DNA of 64,000 nt from Xenopus tropicalis. Lineage: Eukaryota > Chordata > Amphibia > Anura > Pipidae. A program made the translations under genes and the position numbers. Under the pieces are notes generated by a model. That model ran no database searches, was not told the origin of the DNA, and saw only the letters and a list, made by a program, of their open reading frames with translations. Location of the stretch: the NCBI RefSeq assembly GCF_000004195.4, contig NC_030677.2:60084222-60148221 (forward strand), read 5' to 3'. Each line of letters begins with the position of its first letter. Positions within the stretch are counted from its first letter, which is position 1. Shown here piece after piece: positions 1 through 11,580 of this stretch.

Positions 1-997
1 TCCTGAACCCCTGCATGATCCCTATGGGATTAACTTTATACACAGTAAGAATTTCAACATGTCTATAAGCAACTGTCTATGGGATGTCTGTTGGTTTATA
101 TTGACCCTGATGGGTCATCTTCACCAGCCTGATTATTAACTGAGAGGAATATAAAGAAAGGGGGGGGGGGGGTTCTAATCAACTGTAATTATAATAAAAG
201 AAGAAACAAGATTAGCAATACCGTATCCCAACCATATCCCTAGACTTTCCCATGTGTCCCCTGGATTCAGCAGGAAAATGATTTTTCTGGTTTTATACAG
301 GCTCTTGGCCACCCAGAGGGGAAACTTACTGTACAGTATGTGCGCTTATTCTCCCCTGCTTTGTCTGCTGTCTTTCCATCAACGCACTAATGTTCTCTTT
401 CTGGTGGGGGAATCTTCAATATGGTGGCAGCACTTACTGTAGTTGTTGTGGTTTTAAAATATTATCCCTGCAGCTGAACTATCTGTACTCAGTATAATAC
501 TGTATGTAATGGATTAGTTGCTCCTTGGGAGCCATTCATTACATCTCTGTGGGAAGTACTATGGATTTATAATGAAAACTGCCTATTTATGTTACTTTTA
601 GTTGTTTATTTAAGTTATTTTTATTTGCTGTCAAGTGTGTTGATTTATCACTGTTTCCTGTTTATTTTCCTGTTCTATATCCATCTCTTTGTACTTTGTG
701 TGTATGCACTATTTGTAAAATAATCAAAAACACAGAAAACAGGATATTTAATAAAAGCAGTTTTTATCTTGCTTTTGGGCAAATTGATCAGGAAGAAAAT
801 AGTGATTATAAAATAATTCACAGATCTTTATGGCCAGATGAAATAAATGCCTTATTCTTGTGTACAGGATGTATATATCTGGTATGTAATGTTAAGAGTA
901 TAAATGTAAACATATGCTTAGATTTATACAATTTAATCTAAATGAAAGAAATATGAATGGACAAATGTATTTATAGGAAGCTTGACTGACTTAGGCA
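1..997. other. Gene-free stretch, nothing recognised
   Basis: AT-rich sequence with a run of 13 G at 160-172. The open frames here are short, lack homology I can recognise, and show no exon-like flanks. It may be intronic or intergenic. Confidence 0.5.
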
Positions 998-1331
998 CAG
1001 GGCCGGTGTTAGATAAGATGGGGCTGCTTCAGTACTACAAAGCTGGAGCCCCTATCTAAGAAGGGGGGAATTACATGAATTAGGGATGTCCAACCTATGG
1101 CCCTCAGACTGTTGATCTGCAACTCCCAGAATTCCCTCCAAGAGCCTACTGAAGGCTGCAGCTCAAGAGCTGGAGGTGTTCATATTGGACATCCCTGGTA
1201 TATATACTGAAAATACCAATTGTTAAACAATATAATATGTCCTTTGTATCTTTATCTACTTTCTTTCCCCCCTCCCCAAAGACCCACTGTGGTGCTGAGG
1301 GCCCAGGGTTAATGCCCTAAAACCGGCCCTG
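998..1331. repeat. MITE with CAGGGCCGG termini
   Basis: The left end CAGGGCCGG at 998 is mirrored by CCGGCCCTG ending at 1331. There is no coding capacity. It hosts a second element at 1083-1195. The superfamily is not determined, as no clear target duplication was identified. Confidence 0.6.
1083..1195. repeat. Short nested inverted-repeat element
   Basis: This 113 bp segment starts GGGATGTCCAA and ends TTGGACATCCC, perfect 11 bp terminal inverted repeats. It sits inside the larger element at 998-1331, so it arrived later. Confidence 0.6.
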
Positions 1332-2632
1332 GCTAAACATTGTGTGAGGTTTCTGAAGGTATTTACTATTTTTTCCTGACCTTTGGATTAAAACCTGTAA
1401 GATGTATCATCACTTGTGAAAACACAACAACATGTATAGTTGGAACCTTGTTATTTTTACTGAAAAACTGCAACACAGTAATGAACAAATAAAAGATATT
1501 TCTGTATAATTTGTTTCATGCCGTTGTCCTTTTTTTCTCTCTCTCTCTCTCTCTCTCCGTACTTACCAGAGAAGGATGCCGCATAGAGAATGTTCTGAAG
1601 AATATCAAATGCAGAAAATATGCATTCAACACCATACAACTGCTGGCTTTCCCCAAGTACTACAGGCCTCCCGATGGCACATATGGAAAAGTTACCAATT
1701 AATTCCATTGACGGGACACTTGAAAATATGAGCAGCTGTAGGGCACATTCCAAAGATAGGGAGCTATTAGAGCTGGGGCTGTAACTTAGTATTAGAACCA
1801 ATGTTCCCCACACACTGGCACAATTACATCTCTTGCTGAACTGCAGGCCCTTTCATAGCAAACAGCTAAGAGCTACAAGAGGAAGCTACTTGCCTAGGTG
1901 GCAGCCTATTCAAGGTTTCAAGGGTGATTGTTAAAGTAACAAAAACCCATAATCATACCTTGTCAACTACTGTGAAATTAACAATATATGCCACATTCAG
2001 ATTTTTTTCTGGTAGATAGCCAGTCATTAACAAGCAGCCTCTGACTGTTGAGCTCTGTTTTAAAAAAATCATGCTGAAATGCAAAGAGAAAGCATTTATA
2101 TTTTCTTAACAACCAGCCTACAATCTGCTTTAAAAGGAGCATTTGAGAGGAAAGATCGTAGCTTCCACTCATCTATTCCATGCAAATGAAACATATTGCT
2201 CTTTGTTGAGTTATTGTAGAGTTTCAAAAGTCAGGAAAGAGGTTGATAAGGTGCCTCAAGAGTTAGAGCCTATACACCTGTATTTCCTATAGCACAATAA
2301 TGTTCTACCTACAGCCTCTTCAACAGCCGCTGGCCGGTCACGTGTCTGCCCTTAAGCAAGTAGAGAATTGCACTAAATATACACAACTGAAAATAAAATG
2401 TATTTATTTGTACAAATAGCAAACAAAACTGGACAGCTATTTCTATTATTACAATCCTGTTTGTTTCATGTGGTATCTGTTGCCCAAACGGTCAGTCAGG
2501 AATTGAGTTGTTGTAGTGCATAAATCAGGGAGACCCCATTCAGACATTTATCTTTATTTATTCTGTACTTACTAAGCATAACAGGAGACTGGTTGTACAT
2601 AGCAGCTGTATCACTGAGGGGCGTATTTATTT
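1332..2632. other. Gene-free stretch with CT microsatellite
   Basis: No gene recognised. A (CT)n tract lies at about 1537-1557. The overlapping open frames around 1457-1813 are low-complexity or chance. Confidence 0.5.
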
Positions 2633-3017
2633 ACATTGGCGACAAACATCGCCGGTGATCAGGTATTTGCTTTTGTTTTCTAAGGGCTCTGGCACACGGG
2701 GAGATTAGTCGCCCACGACAAATCTCCCTTGTCACGGGCGACTAATCTCCCCAAACTACCATCCCACCGGCGAACATGTAAGTCATGGGAAGGTGATTTC
2801 GGCAAATCGCCAAAGTTGCCTCGCCGCCGCGTGTGCCATCCCACCGTCGACTTACATGTTCACCGGTGGGATGGCGGGTGATGGCAACTCGGGGAGATTA
2901 GTCGCCTGCGAACAGGGAGTTTTGTGTCCCAGAGCCCTTACTTGTAAGTGACTATTCAAATGTAATTGCTGATTGGTTGCTATGGACAACATCACCCATG
3001 ATATTTGTCGCCAATGT
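2633..3017. repeat. Outer MITE with ACATTGGCGACAAA termini
   Basis: The left end ACATTGGCGACAAA at 2633 pairs with TTTGTCGCCAATGT ending at 3017. Most of its interior is occupied by a second, Harbinger-like element at 2684-2937, so this is a nested pair. Confidence 0.6.
2684..2937. repeat. Harbinger-like MITE (GGGCTCTGG termini)
   Basis: Begins GGGCTCTGGCACACGG after TAA and ends CCAGAGCCC before TTA, fitting a TWA target typical of PIF/Harbinger elements. Internal sub-hairpins are built from GGAGATTAGTCGCC and its complement. The same family recurs at 37064-37148, where the target duplication can be proved against an empty site. Confidence 0.65.
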
Positions 3018-4004
3018 TAATACTTCCTTCAGAGTCTGTACAGACGTGTAATAAAGCCTGCATCACAGCTTAGAACTATGCACATTTTCTTGATTTCTGT
3101 TACCTGTATGACATTGTTTCCATTTTTTATACAAGGGTTTCATTTTGTTTTTTCATGTTCATAAAATCATTTTTTTAAGCAGAAAACAAGTTTGTATATG
3201 TTGTACCATACTTTGTATTCTCTAGTTTAGCCATTACCTGTTGTTTTCTTTTGTGTGTGTTACCATAGCCATTGTACACCATGTGTATACATTTTTTTCC
3301 TTATTTGAATAAAAATATTTTTTATTTATTAATCCTGCCTTTTGAAGGTATGAATTAGCTTAATCATATATACCACACATATGGAACACAGTGAGCAGGT
3401 CATTTCACTGGTTAATCGCTACTAAATATTTTGTAGAAAAAAACGGTGATAATAAATGACACTTTTTTAAGACTTTGCCAAAAATCCTTTTACTTATAGG
3501 TTTGTTTGGGTAAAATCCTGCCTACTAATAAATTCATCTGACAGCCATGTTTGTAATTAGGGAGGTGCCCTCATGTATGTAAGTGTGCAACTGTTCTTGG
3601 GTGGCAATGAACTGGGAAAGTAAAATCTCACTAAAAATTCTGTTCTGCTGCAGTAAAGGTAGAAAAGCTGTAGTGTTGGGAGGTTGAGTGAATCTGTACC
3701 TGGTAAACTGGCCACCCCACTTCATAAGGCTGCTGGGTAAAGAACATACCCCTCTATCACTAATTCTTGCCAGCACTGCTTATTATTATTAATATTATTA
3801 TTATTATATGTGACTTTCTGCCTGTCCCAACATGTGGAATTGAGGGACATAATGGAATGTCTATAATGTGACACATTTTTCAAACAGAAATGAAACACTA
3901 CAGAATATGTCAAGGGACATAAATAGTTCTTTAATGGGATTATGAAGAAAAACTATGTTAATAATCCTGCTTAAATTGTATAGAGAATAATGTACCCCCT
4001 GTAC
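3018..4004. other. AT-rich gene-free stretch
   Basis: No gene recognised. A (TTA)n microsatellite lies at about 3779-3806. Open frames on the minus strand at 3534-3913 overlap in different frames and look like chance. Confidence 0.5.
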
Positions 4005-4340
4005 GAGGGGGTAACAATATTATAAGTCACAGGGACATTCCTGGCCATATAAAGAAACAAGGCCAAAAGCTGAGTGCTTATAAAATACAGGTCATGGAAC
4101 TCAGAGGTGACTTCTAATATCCTCATATTTTAAAACAGGGTGTACTTCATTTATTATAATACACAAGTCTCTGTGAGTCATGTGACACGTTTCATCACTA
4201 AGCACCGATTGTACACACAATATAAGGATATTATAAGTCACTGAAAAGTTCAAAAGTGGGAGTGTTATTCTTTATAATACACAAGTCTCCGTGAGTCATG
4301 TGACACAAATCGCATTGCTAAGCACGGATGATACCTACGA
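4005..4340. repeat. Interspersed repeat with internal 118 bp duplication
   Basis: Two units sharing ATAATACACAAGTCTC and GAGTCATGTGACAC begin near 4156 and 4274, about 118 bp apart and about 85-90 percent alike by eye. No coding capacity is apparent. Confidence 0.5.
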
Positions 4341-4343
4341 AAT

Positions 4344-4505
4344 CAGCAATGTTCCCTCTCAGTTGGACGCTCATTCGCACACAGTTTTTGAGGCCAACGC
4401 ACAGCATTTTGGATTTATTCTGACCTGAGCATATGGCTTCTATAAATGTGCACACTGGGTTTTTTTTTCATGCACATCGCTGAGAAGGGATTAGAGGGAA
4501 CACTG
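4344..4505. repeat. Short MITE with TGTTCCCTCT termini
   Basis: TGTTCCCTCT near the left edge is mirrored by AGAGGGAACA at the right edge, about 160 bp apart. The exact ends and target duplication are uncertain. Confidence 0.45.
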
Positions 4506-5391
4506 CACATCACTTAACACCATTTATAAGGACATTGCGGTGGCTTATCCAGACTATAAAGTCTGTGGAATTGGACATTGTCTGTGGACTTTTATTGCAA
4601 TGATGATGTTTTTCCATATTTGCATTGCCACTTATTACTATGCAGCAAGTAGATGCAGGAAAAGGTTAGCCAATAAATGTATCACCTTTATACCACTTTT
4701 GTTATTTTTTATTTCAGAAGGGTTACCCTGTAAACATGCAGCAAGTAGAGTTGATATCACTATGGGAAAGTGCAGTTACACTAAACTGGTCCCACACAGA
4801 ATATTCACTGCTCTAGTCCTGAGACTTTTGCAAATATAGCAAATACCCACCCAGGTATGGTGTTTGCTTAAGAAAAAGACAAAAAATAAAGAAATGTTAG
4901 CTATGAAATGATGGTTTAACCAAGAGGGAATGCAAGCATCAAACTAAAGCTATGACCCCAGCACAGCAAAGAGACAGCGCTAACTACTGTCCCGCCCAGT
5001 AACCCCTGCTAATCACTCCCCTCTCTTCTCCCCACCTAACTGTACATTTTCCACAAATATTTGGGCATTGTCAATTTTCAATACTACAATAAATTTGAAA
5101 AGAAACAATTGTGATATGATATGATAAGTGTAAGACTTCCAGCTTTAATTCAAGGGTTTATCCAATATAAGATGTGAACCACTTAGGAATTAGAACAAAT
5201 TTTACACAAATCCACACCCCCCATTTTCTGCATTCCTTCTTTTTAAATGCTGCTTTCACTTTCAACATCCGTTCCTAAATGATCAATGTTAATGTTCTTT
5301 TGTGAAGCGGTAATAATTGCATATCTGTTTAGATGCCTCTTGTGAATGGACCTTGCATTTCAACCAAGAGAACGTTTTGCAGAAATTGCTT
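4506..5391. other. Gene-free stretch
   Basis: The 99-codon open frame at 4540-4839 has no recognisable domain and no exon-like boundaries. It is regarded as chance. Nothing else is identified. Confidence 0.45.
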
Positions 5392-5395
5392 TTAA

Positions 5396-5810
5396 AGGAG
5401 AAGGAAAGGCTAAGTCACTTGGGGGTGCCAAAATGTTAGGCCCCCCCCAAGTGACTTAAATCGCATACTTTTTACCCCGGGCTGGTGCCCCTGTTAGGAG
5501 AGAACAGCACCAGCCCGGGGTAGCTGCGAGCGCTTCCTCTTCCGTATTCGCTGCGTGCGCATGTGCAGTAGAGTGTAAAGGCCGAACTTAAACATAGAAG
5601 TCGGCTTTTCACTCTACTGCGCATGCGCCGGCCCACGGATTTCGCCGGCAGCGCGAAGACGGAAGGAGGAAGGCTCGCTGCAGGTGCCCCGGGATGGTGC
5701 TGTTTTCTTCTAACAGGGGCACCAGCCCGGGGTACAAGGTAAGCGATTAAAGTCACTTGGGGGTGCCTAACATTTTGGCACCCCCAAGTGACTTAGCCTT
5801 TCCTTCTCCT
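5396..5810. repeat. piggyBac-type MITE with about 140 bp inverted repeats
   Basis: Flanked by TTAA on both sides (5392-5395 and 5811-5814), the piggyBac target. The ends read AGGAGAAGGAAAGGC and its complement, and inverted similarity continues for about 140 bp on each side, with nested hairpins (CCCCGGGCTGGTGC). The GC-rich core contains GCGCATGCGC. It has no real coding capacity. The 94-codon frame inside it is an artefact. A truncated relative lies at 52391-52732. Confidence 0.75.
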
Positions 5811-5814
5811 TTAA

Positions 5815-6288
5815 GTTCTGAGAAACAGCCATATTGAGGACAGATTCAGTGGTTATAACCAAAGAAATGTAACCAGTCCCAGAATGAAAATACTATATGG
5901 TCAAAACTATGTGTATACCTGTCTGTCCAACATCTTATTTTAAATCCAAGAGTAAATGTGTATCTGGGGTAGATGGTTTCATATGATGTTGGCCCTCTCC
6001 TTTCTGCTTAAAGAGCCTTTAGGTTCTACTCTTATGGGATATGGTTTTCCACTTATGTTTATGTTGAAACATTGTTCATCAGATTTGCTTTCATTATATG
6101 TAATAGGCATTTTAGGGAGATTTTAACCTTCACATAAAGTTTTGTCCAAATATTGAAGTAGCATTGTTAATTCTTGAAGCCATTCCCAAGGCAAAACAAA
6201 CACACAACAAATCTATTTTCTTATGTGGAAAAATGTCAAACATTTTGATGAAATTTACTGGATGGAGCACACATTATAAAAGCATATA
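5815..6288. other. Gene-free stretch
   Basis: Unassigned AT-rich sequence. No gene or repeat recognised. Confidence 0.4.
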
Positions 6289-6616
6289 CAGGTAGGGGAT
6301 CCATTATCTGGAAACCCATTATCCAGAACGTTTTGAATTACGGAAAGGCCGTCTCCCATAGACTCAGTTTTAGTAAAATAATTTAAATTTTTACAAATTA
6401 TTTCCTTTTTTTCTGTAATAATAAAATAGTACCTTGTATATTATACCAACTAAGATATAATGAATCCTTATTGAAGGCAGAACAATCCTATTGGGTTTAA
6501 CTAATGTTTACATGATTTTTTAGTAGACATAAGGTATGGAGATCCAAATTATGGAAAGACCCCTTATCTGGAAAACCCCAGGTCCCGAGCATTCTGGATA
6601 ACAGGTCCCATACCTG
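6289..6616. repeat. Abundant CAGGTAnGGG MITE, copy A
   Basis: Starts CAGGTAGGGGATCCATTATC and ends with the complementary GGTCCCATACCTG. Relatives lie at 29163-29490, 51641-51812 (partial), 52127-52387 (truncated) and 59251-59566, sharing TTATCCAGAATG and TTTCCGTAATT blocks. It is non-coding. Confidence 0.7.
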
Positions 6617-7602
6617 TAGTACAACACGTCAGTACCTAGTTCTGTTGCACTGAATGGCATTTGGTGTGACAGCTAAACCCGACACTTAGCTATAGCCTGC
6701 TCCATCTGCGCTTCAGTAACTTAACTACACAAACAGCAACATTTCTCCATTAGGTAACACACTGTTCCCTGTATCTATGGGATCAATAGAAACTGGTATC
6801 ATGAGAGAAGCTGTGTAGGGATTATTTATATGCTTGCATCGTACCATAAAGAGAGACAAGTTAGGAGAAATAAAGTGGATGTATTTGTGGCACCTTTGTT
6901 GTGTGCGTTTTCATTGTATTTACCTGCAGTAGGTGTTAGTTGTGGGATGTATGACTGAACTTTCATAAAGAGTATTATATCCCAATCATAGCCATCCTTT
7001 CTCTGATATATCTGCAGCTCCCTTGTGCAGTAGACATTTTTCTTTCCTTTTTCTTAGCTTCTAATCTATTTACTCTTCCCATAAGTTATTAATGTTCTGA
7101 GACCAAACAAAATAATCACTGTAATATTTATTTTGCAGAGAGAGACATTTTTATTGGATGTTTTGCCATTTGCATTATTTTCCCTGAAATTGCTATCATT
7201 ACCTTTCCAGGTCTTGCTGACATTTCTGCTGGCTTTATGAGCTATACATCATGGGGCCTCTGCAATGTGTAACAATGTAAGAGCCGGAATCAAGATTTAT
7301 AGTTTGCTTCCAATAAAATGTTAGCCCCCTAGCTTGTTTAGCTTCATTCTGCACCGGGGTTAAGTTACACTTGTTTCCCTTATACTTTCAAGGGATATTA
7401 TCTTTATCTTTCATTAAACAAAATATATTTTCCATTGAATTGCTTGTCATATCAGCTGTGTTGCCTTAGCAATAAAAACTGAACACATCTATTTTGTTTT
7501 GTGTCGCTTGTAAAGCATAGCAAGAAGCTGGTGTTGTTTTTCTGAATCCAATCCATCATCTGAAGGGATGAATACTTGAATTCATTCAGATATGTGTTCT
7601 TT
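6617..7602. other. Gene-free stretch
   Basis: AT-rich sequence with no recognised gene, RNA or repeat. Confidence 0.4.
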
Positions 7603-8465
7603 GAATGCCGCACTCACAGGACTTAGTGAAAAATAGAAGATTTGTTTATTGTCATCAACGTCAAACTAACGTTTCTGCTGTCTCCACAGCCTTTCTCAAA
7701 GTGAACAAACAGTGTACCCAGCCCTACAGATAAACCCTGACCTAGCGCCAAAATTCGGTTGATGACATAACTCATCCAGTGACCAGTAATCTCACCCAGA
7801 GGTGCACATATGTACAAATAAAGAAAACCGAGTAACCTGTATGGCTGAACTGCAACTCCCATGTAGCATCATGTGTCCAAAAGAAAATATACGGGGGCAT
7901 AATTGCGGAGGTGTGTGGTAAGTTTGTAGATGCAGCGACCGTATCCAGAATGGCATCATATCCATTTATCCGAGCAGCACAAGGATGGATCCAAGAATGG
8001 ATGCCGTTCTGGATACGGTCGCTGCATCTACAAACCTACCACACACCTCCACTATTATGATCTCCTTGGCCCTGTATATTTTCTTTCGGACACACAGCAC
8101 TACAGTTGCAGTTCAGCCATACAGGCTACTCGGTTTCCTTTTGCACCTTTCCTTATCTTCTCTAATTCTCTTTGTTCCTCTATATATACTTTATTAGTTT
8201 CCTTAGCACAATCACCATTTTTGCATTTTTTTCTTTGTTTTTCACTAACTTTTATTTGTACATATGTGCACCTCTGGGTGAGATTACTGGTCACTGGATG
8301 AGTGACGTCATTAACCGAATTTTGCGCTAGGTTAGGGTTTATCTGTAGGGCTGGGTACACTGTTCACTTTGAGAAAGGCTGTGGAGACAGCCGAAACGTT
8401 AGTTTGACCTTCATGACAATAAACAAATCTTCTATTTTTCATCAAGTCCTGTGAGTGCAGCATTC
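7603..8465. repeat. Large fold-back element, probably Penelope-derived termini
   Basis: Two arms (about 7603-7955 and 8003-8465) are inverted copies of one another: GAATGCcGCACTCACAGG on the left matches the complement of the right edge, and the inner ends both carry GCAGCGACCGTATCCAGAA in opposite orientation around a spacer of about 45 bp. The right arm has about 110 bp of extra sequence at 8141-8250. The outer part of each arm holds a hairpin (GGCTGTGGAGACAGCC in the right arm, at about 8370) followed by GAAACGTTAG and an AATAAA, like the terminal regions of Penelope-like elements. It may be a pair of opposed element ends. The open frames inside are not genes. Confidence 0.65.
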
Positions 8466-8470
8466 GTTTC

Positions 8471-8474
<4 letters not shown>

Positions 8475-8518
<44 letters not shown>
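8475..8518. repeat. (TA)n microsatellite
   Basis: Uninterrupted TA dinucleotide tract next to the fold-back element. Confidence 0.9.
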
Positions 8519-8522
<4 letters not shown>

Positions 8523-8582
8523 ACAAAATAATGTAGCACTCCCCTCTGGTGCACACAGTCATATAAAGGACACTGTGTACGT

Positions 8583-9054
8583 TGTTAAGGTCAACCGTTG
8601 AATATGAAACCAAAGGATTTTCAGCTGTAGGGTAAAATGTATTGCATGCAAGAGAACAGACGCAGACACAAGGCCTAGTTGTTCTGTCCTACCTGATTGG
8701 TGGGCAGATCTTTATTTATATATTAATTGTTCTCACACAATGAGGACATAGGGTGGTCTTATAATTTCACCAATCAGATTGAAGCGCATCCTGATTACAT
8801 GTGGTCTTTTAGGACTACTCATCATGAGACCAGATTTGACTTATTCCCTAATTACAAGTTTTGGCAGTACATCTTAAATCAATAGTTAATTCAAACATTA
8901 CTATTTACTTAACTTTACAAAAATGTCATTTAGAATGTCATTTTGTGATTAAGCCTAGTTCAGAAATATTGACTTACACAATGAAAGAATAACATAGTAT
9001 TAAAATTGCTCTATATAGTTTAATTAATATATATGTATCCATATAACCTTAACA
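8583..9054 (-). repeat. 3' LTR of the endogenous retrovirus
   Basis: 472 bp, direct repeat of 11581-12052, with TG...CA ends when read in either orientation. This is the downstream LTR because the polypurine tract abuts its inner edge. The single difference seen is C versus T within ATTAYAAGTT (near 8868). Confidence 0.9.
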
Positions 9055-9068
9055 TTTCCCCTCTTTTG
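9055..9068 (-). other. Polypurine tract of the endogenous retrovirus
   Basis: Read on the minus strand, AAAAGAGGGGAAA lies directly against the 3' LTR, where plus-strand DNA priming occurs in retroviruses. A near copy on the same strand lies at about 9281-9293. Confidence 0.75.
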
Positions 9069-9295
9069 GTCATTCTACTGACCACACTAAACTATGTAAC
9101 CTACAGCCCTAAGCTTGTACCTAAATGCAATTAACTTTATTGCAGCTCCTTTGTCGTGAAGAGGGACTAAGACCGTCTTCAAAACCAAAAATTCATTCTT
9201 GACCAGCAGAATTTGACCGTAACTCATGCTGGAGAATTCTCGATCCACCACAATCCAATTAATTGCCTAAAAATAACTAATTTCCCCTCTTTAGT

Positions 9296-9568
9296 CTAAG
9301 ATACCAAACATAACATAATAAACTCAATCCCCATAAGGTTCCACTCCAAGTGTTTAGTAATGTTCTTTTGGGTGAAAGGTAGCCGTTTATTCCATCCTCC
9401 AGTGTTATTGTAAAAGGTTGGAAAATATGTCATCTCCGCTTTGGTATTGGCTTCAGTGTTATCCCAAGTACTATTTACTGATGTTATAATGCCAATAGAA
9501 AGTTGTTTCATGTAAACACAAGACCAGCTATAGATGTCCTTATAATTGGAGCAAGTTTCTGATAGCAA
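9296..9568 (-). CDS. Unrecognised open frame between env remnant and 3' LTR
   Basis: A 90-codon frame in the retroviral orientation, downstream of the env-like frames and just upstream of the second polypurine-like tract. It has several potential N-glycosylation sequons (NST, NNT, NIT) and a hydrophobic C-terminus. It could be a displaced piece of an envelope gene, an accessory gene remnant or chance. I do not recognise it. Confidence 0.25.
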   Translation of the reverse strand: MLSETCSNYKDIYSWSCVYMKQLSIGIITSVNSTWDNTEANTKAEMTYFPTFYNNTGGWNKRLPFTQKNITKHLEWNLMGIEFIMLCLVS

Positions 9569-9788
9569 CCGCTTTGATGTACGTCTTATGGAGATATGGA
9601 ATATGCCACCATAGTTAAATTGCAGATTGAAGCAAGAATGATTTGATTCTCGTAGACAATTTTCATTGTCAACAGAAAATTGTTCCTTTCATGTCATAAG
9701 TTGAGAAGACGGATATCATGATGATTGCAAATATTTTCCACATTATCAAAAAGGAACAATTCCAACTAGGAGAAAATTAAAAACACAT

Positions 9789-11014
9789 TCATAATTCTGT
9801 ATCATTGAAAGTATTGGAATCAAAGTTATCAACATTAACACGATAAATGTGCTGATGCCTAGCTTTAATGTAACGATTTAGGAAACACAGAGTTAATTTG
9901 TAAAATATGTAAAGCATAAGTAGTATTATCAGTAGCATTATTAATAATGCTCCTACTTGTTTAAAAAAACTTCCAATGGATCCAAAAATGTCACCAATTT
10001 TGAATCCCTTTATAGGATTCCATCCCTCATGACCAATTTCTCTAGCTAAAAATTGTAATTGTTTCACCTTATTTAAATGACCTTGTACTATATCTTCATT
10101 ATCATCTATCCAAGTACAACAGTCTTGCTTAAGGATAACTTGACACATCCCTCCTTCTGAAGCCAAGATGTAATCAAGCGCTAATTTTTTATGAAGGGCT
10201 AACTTTCTCATCTGAGCTATTTCAACCGAATTAGTAGTAATTGCAGCAGTAGTTTCATTGAACATTTTGTCAACAATACCAGGTAGCAATGGTACAAGTA
10301 CCGTAAATATTTTCTGGCAACCAAGTATATGCACATGATCCACAGACAAAATAATAAGGTGGTTTGAGTGTTATCAAACCATCACTAAACATTGCTGTAG
10401 ATATTGATTTATTAATTCCTGCATCAATCACGGCTAATGCAATCTTAAATAGATTCCAACATTCAACTTTTGCCAAGGATTCTGGCTGCGTAAAATTACA
10501 CTCTGTTTTGTTAATACCTTCCTCATATGGATAATTCATCCACTTATTTTCTGGTTGTCTGGCCTATAGAAATATACTAAGGCCAATCATTAGCTTCCAT
10601 ATATCACCCAAACTATTCATTGCTTCTTCTGAACTATTTTCCCCATGTAATTTTAAAAGTATAATGTCTGCCGTTTTGAGTAGGTTTCAATTGGCCTAGA
10701 TGTAAATGATTCCATTTTTCTGTCTTATTAATACTTATGAATATTGGCAGGGTCTTATCAGTGATTAGTTTAGCAATTGGAAGTCTCCAGGCTTTCTTTC
10801 TTTCCCTAAAGTCATATTGTTGTAAGTAATATTGTAATACATACAAAGAAATTGGCAATGCTATCATAGGAAGACTTTTTGAATCAGCAAGCCTATTCCC
10901 ACAAATCCAATAATTAGTACGGTTAATTTCAGCTATCCTCCTTTGTAAATTCATATTTAAATTAGGCTCTTCATAAAAACAACGTTTGTTTGAGACGTAA
11001 GTAATAATCCCCAA
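9789..11014 (-). pseudogene. Broken envelope-like gene of the endogenous retrovirus
   Basis: Three open segments on the minus strand (11014-10634, 10539-10270, 10349-9789) lie in different frames, so the gene is interrupted. The last and longest (186 codons) looks like a transmembrane subunit: it has a Cys-x7-Cys-Cys cluster after a Gly-Gly pair, then an amphipathic stretch, a strongly hydrophobic span rich in Leu and Ile, and a short charged tail. The upstream segments are Asn/Thr/Cys-rich, like a surface subunit. The calls rest on layout and these motifs. The gene is not intact, and no function is implied. Confidence 0.7.
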
Positions 11015-11039
11015 AAGTTAAAACAAAAAAGTAATGAAT

Positions 11040-11178
11040 ACCTGCACATCACCTCAGATAATATTCTCTTTGCAGTAGTTTTTGCAGTGGCTTTGGCAAC
11101 AGGCCATCCTGAAAACATATCAATACATACCAAAACATACTTATAGGTCCCCACTCTGGGTAGCTTGCTGTAGTACAT
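11040..11178 (-). pseudogene. Retroviral integrase core fragment
   Basis: A 73-codon minus-strand frame (10957-11178) starts with a short stretch resembling the integrase catalytic core: a hydrophobic beta-strand followed by Asp and a Phe-Ser-Gly-Trp-Pro block near residues 18-27. It then loses similarity, and the second and third catalytic acidic residues are not present in context. It marks the right edge of the big internal deletion that removed the rest of pol and gag. Confidence 0.7.
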
Positions 11179-11556
11179 TTGTAGTCTTTGGAAGGGCAGT
11201 CTGGCTTAGGTGAGTGTCTTCTTGGAGTTTTGACTACTTGGCCTGGATTATGACGTAAACAGGTAACACAAGAAAAAACATTCGACAGATAATTCTAGAT
11301 ATAACAGATTCAAACAGATATTAGAGAGATATGACAAATACTTTCAGACACGACAGCTGTTAAACAGATATACTTAACCCCACAGCTGAGGTCCGTGATC
11401 TGGAGTGTGTGATGTTCTAGACCACTCGTGTGACTAGTGACACTTGTAAGGGAAAGTCCCTTGGTAAGCAAACAATGGGCTCACCTGCCGGCTTGGGGAA
11501 GTTTCCGTTACTAGAGTCATAGCCACGTATGATGGTGGTCTTTTCAATCACATCCA

Positions 11557-11580
11557 GACCCAAGTTCTGGGGTGCCAAAC
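11557..11580 (-). other. Putative primer binding site and leader start
   Basis: Immediately inside the 5' LTR, the minus strand reads GTTTGGCACCCCAGAACTTG. Retroviral primer-binding sites begin TGG within a few bases of the LTR, which fits. The cognate tRNA was not identified. From here to about 11180 there is only leader-like sequence, including a 64-codon frame that runs into the LTR. Confidence 0.5.

Noticed and set aside
7930..8360. Frames of 70-123 codons on both strands in the fold-back element
   Set aside because: Inverted-repeat sequence reads open on both strands; no similarity to a transposase or reverse transcriptase seen.
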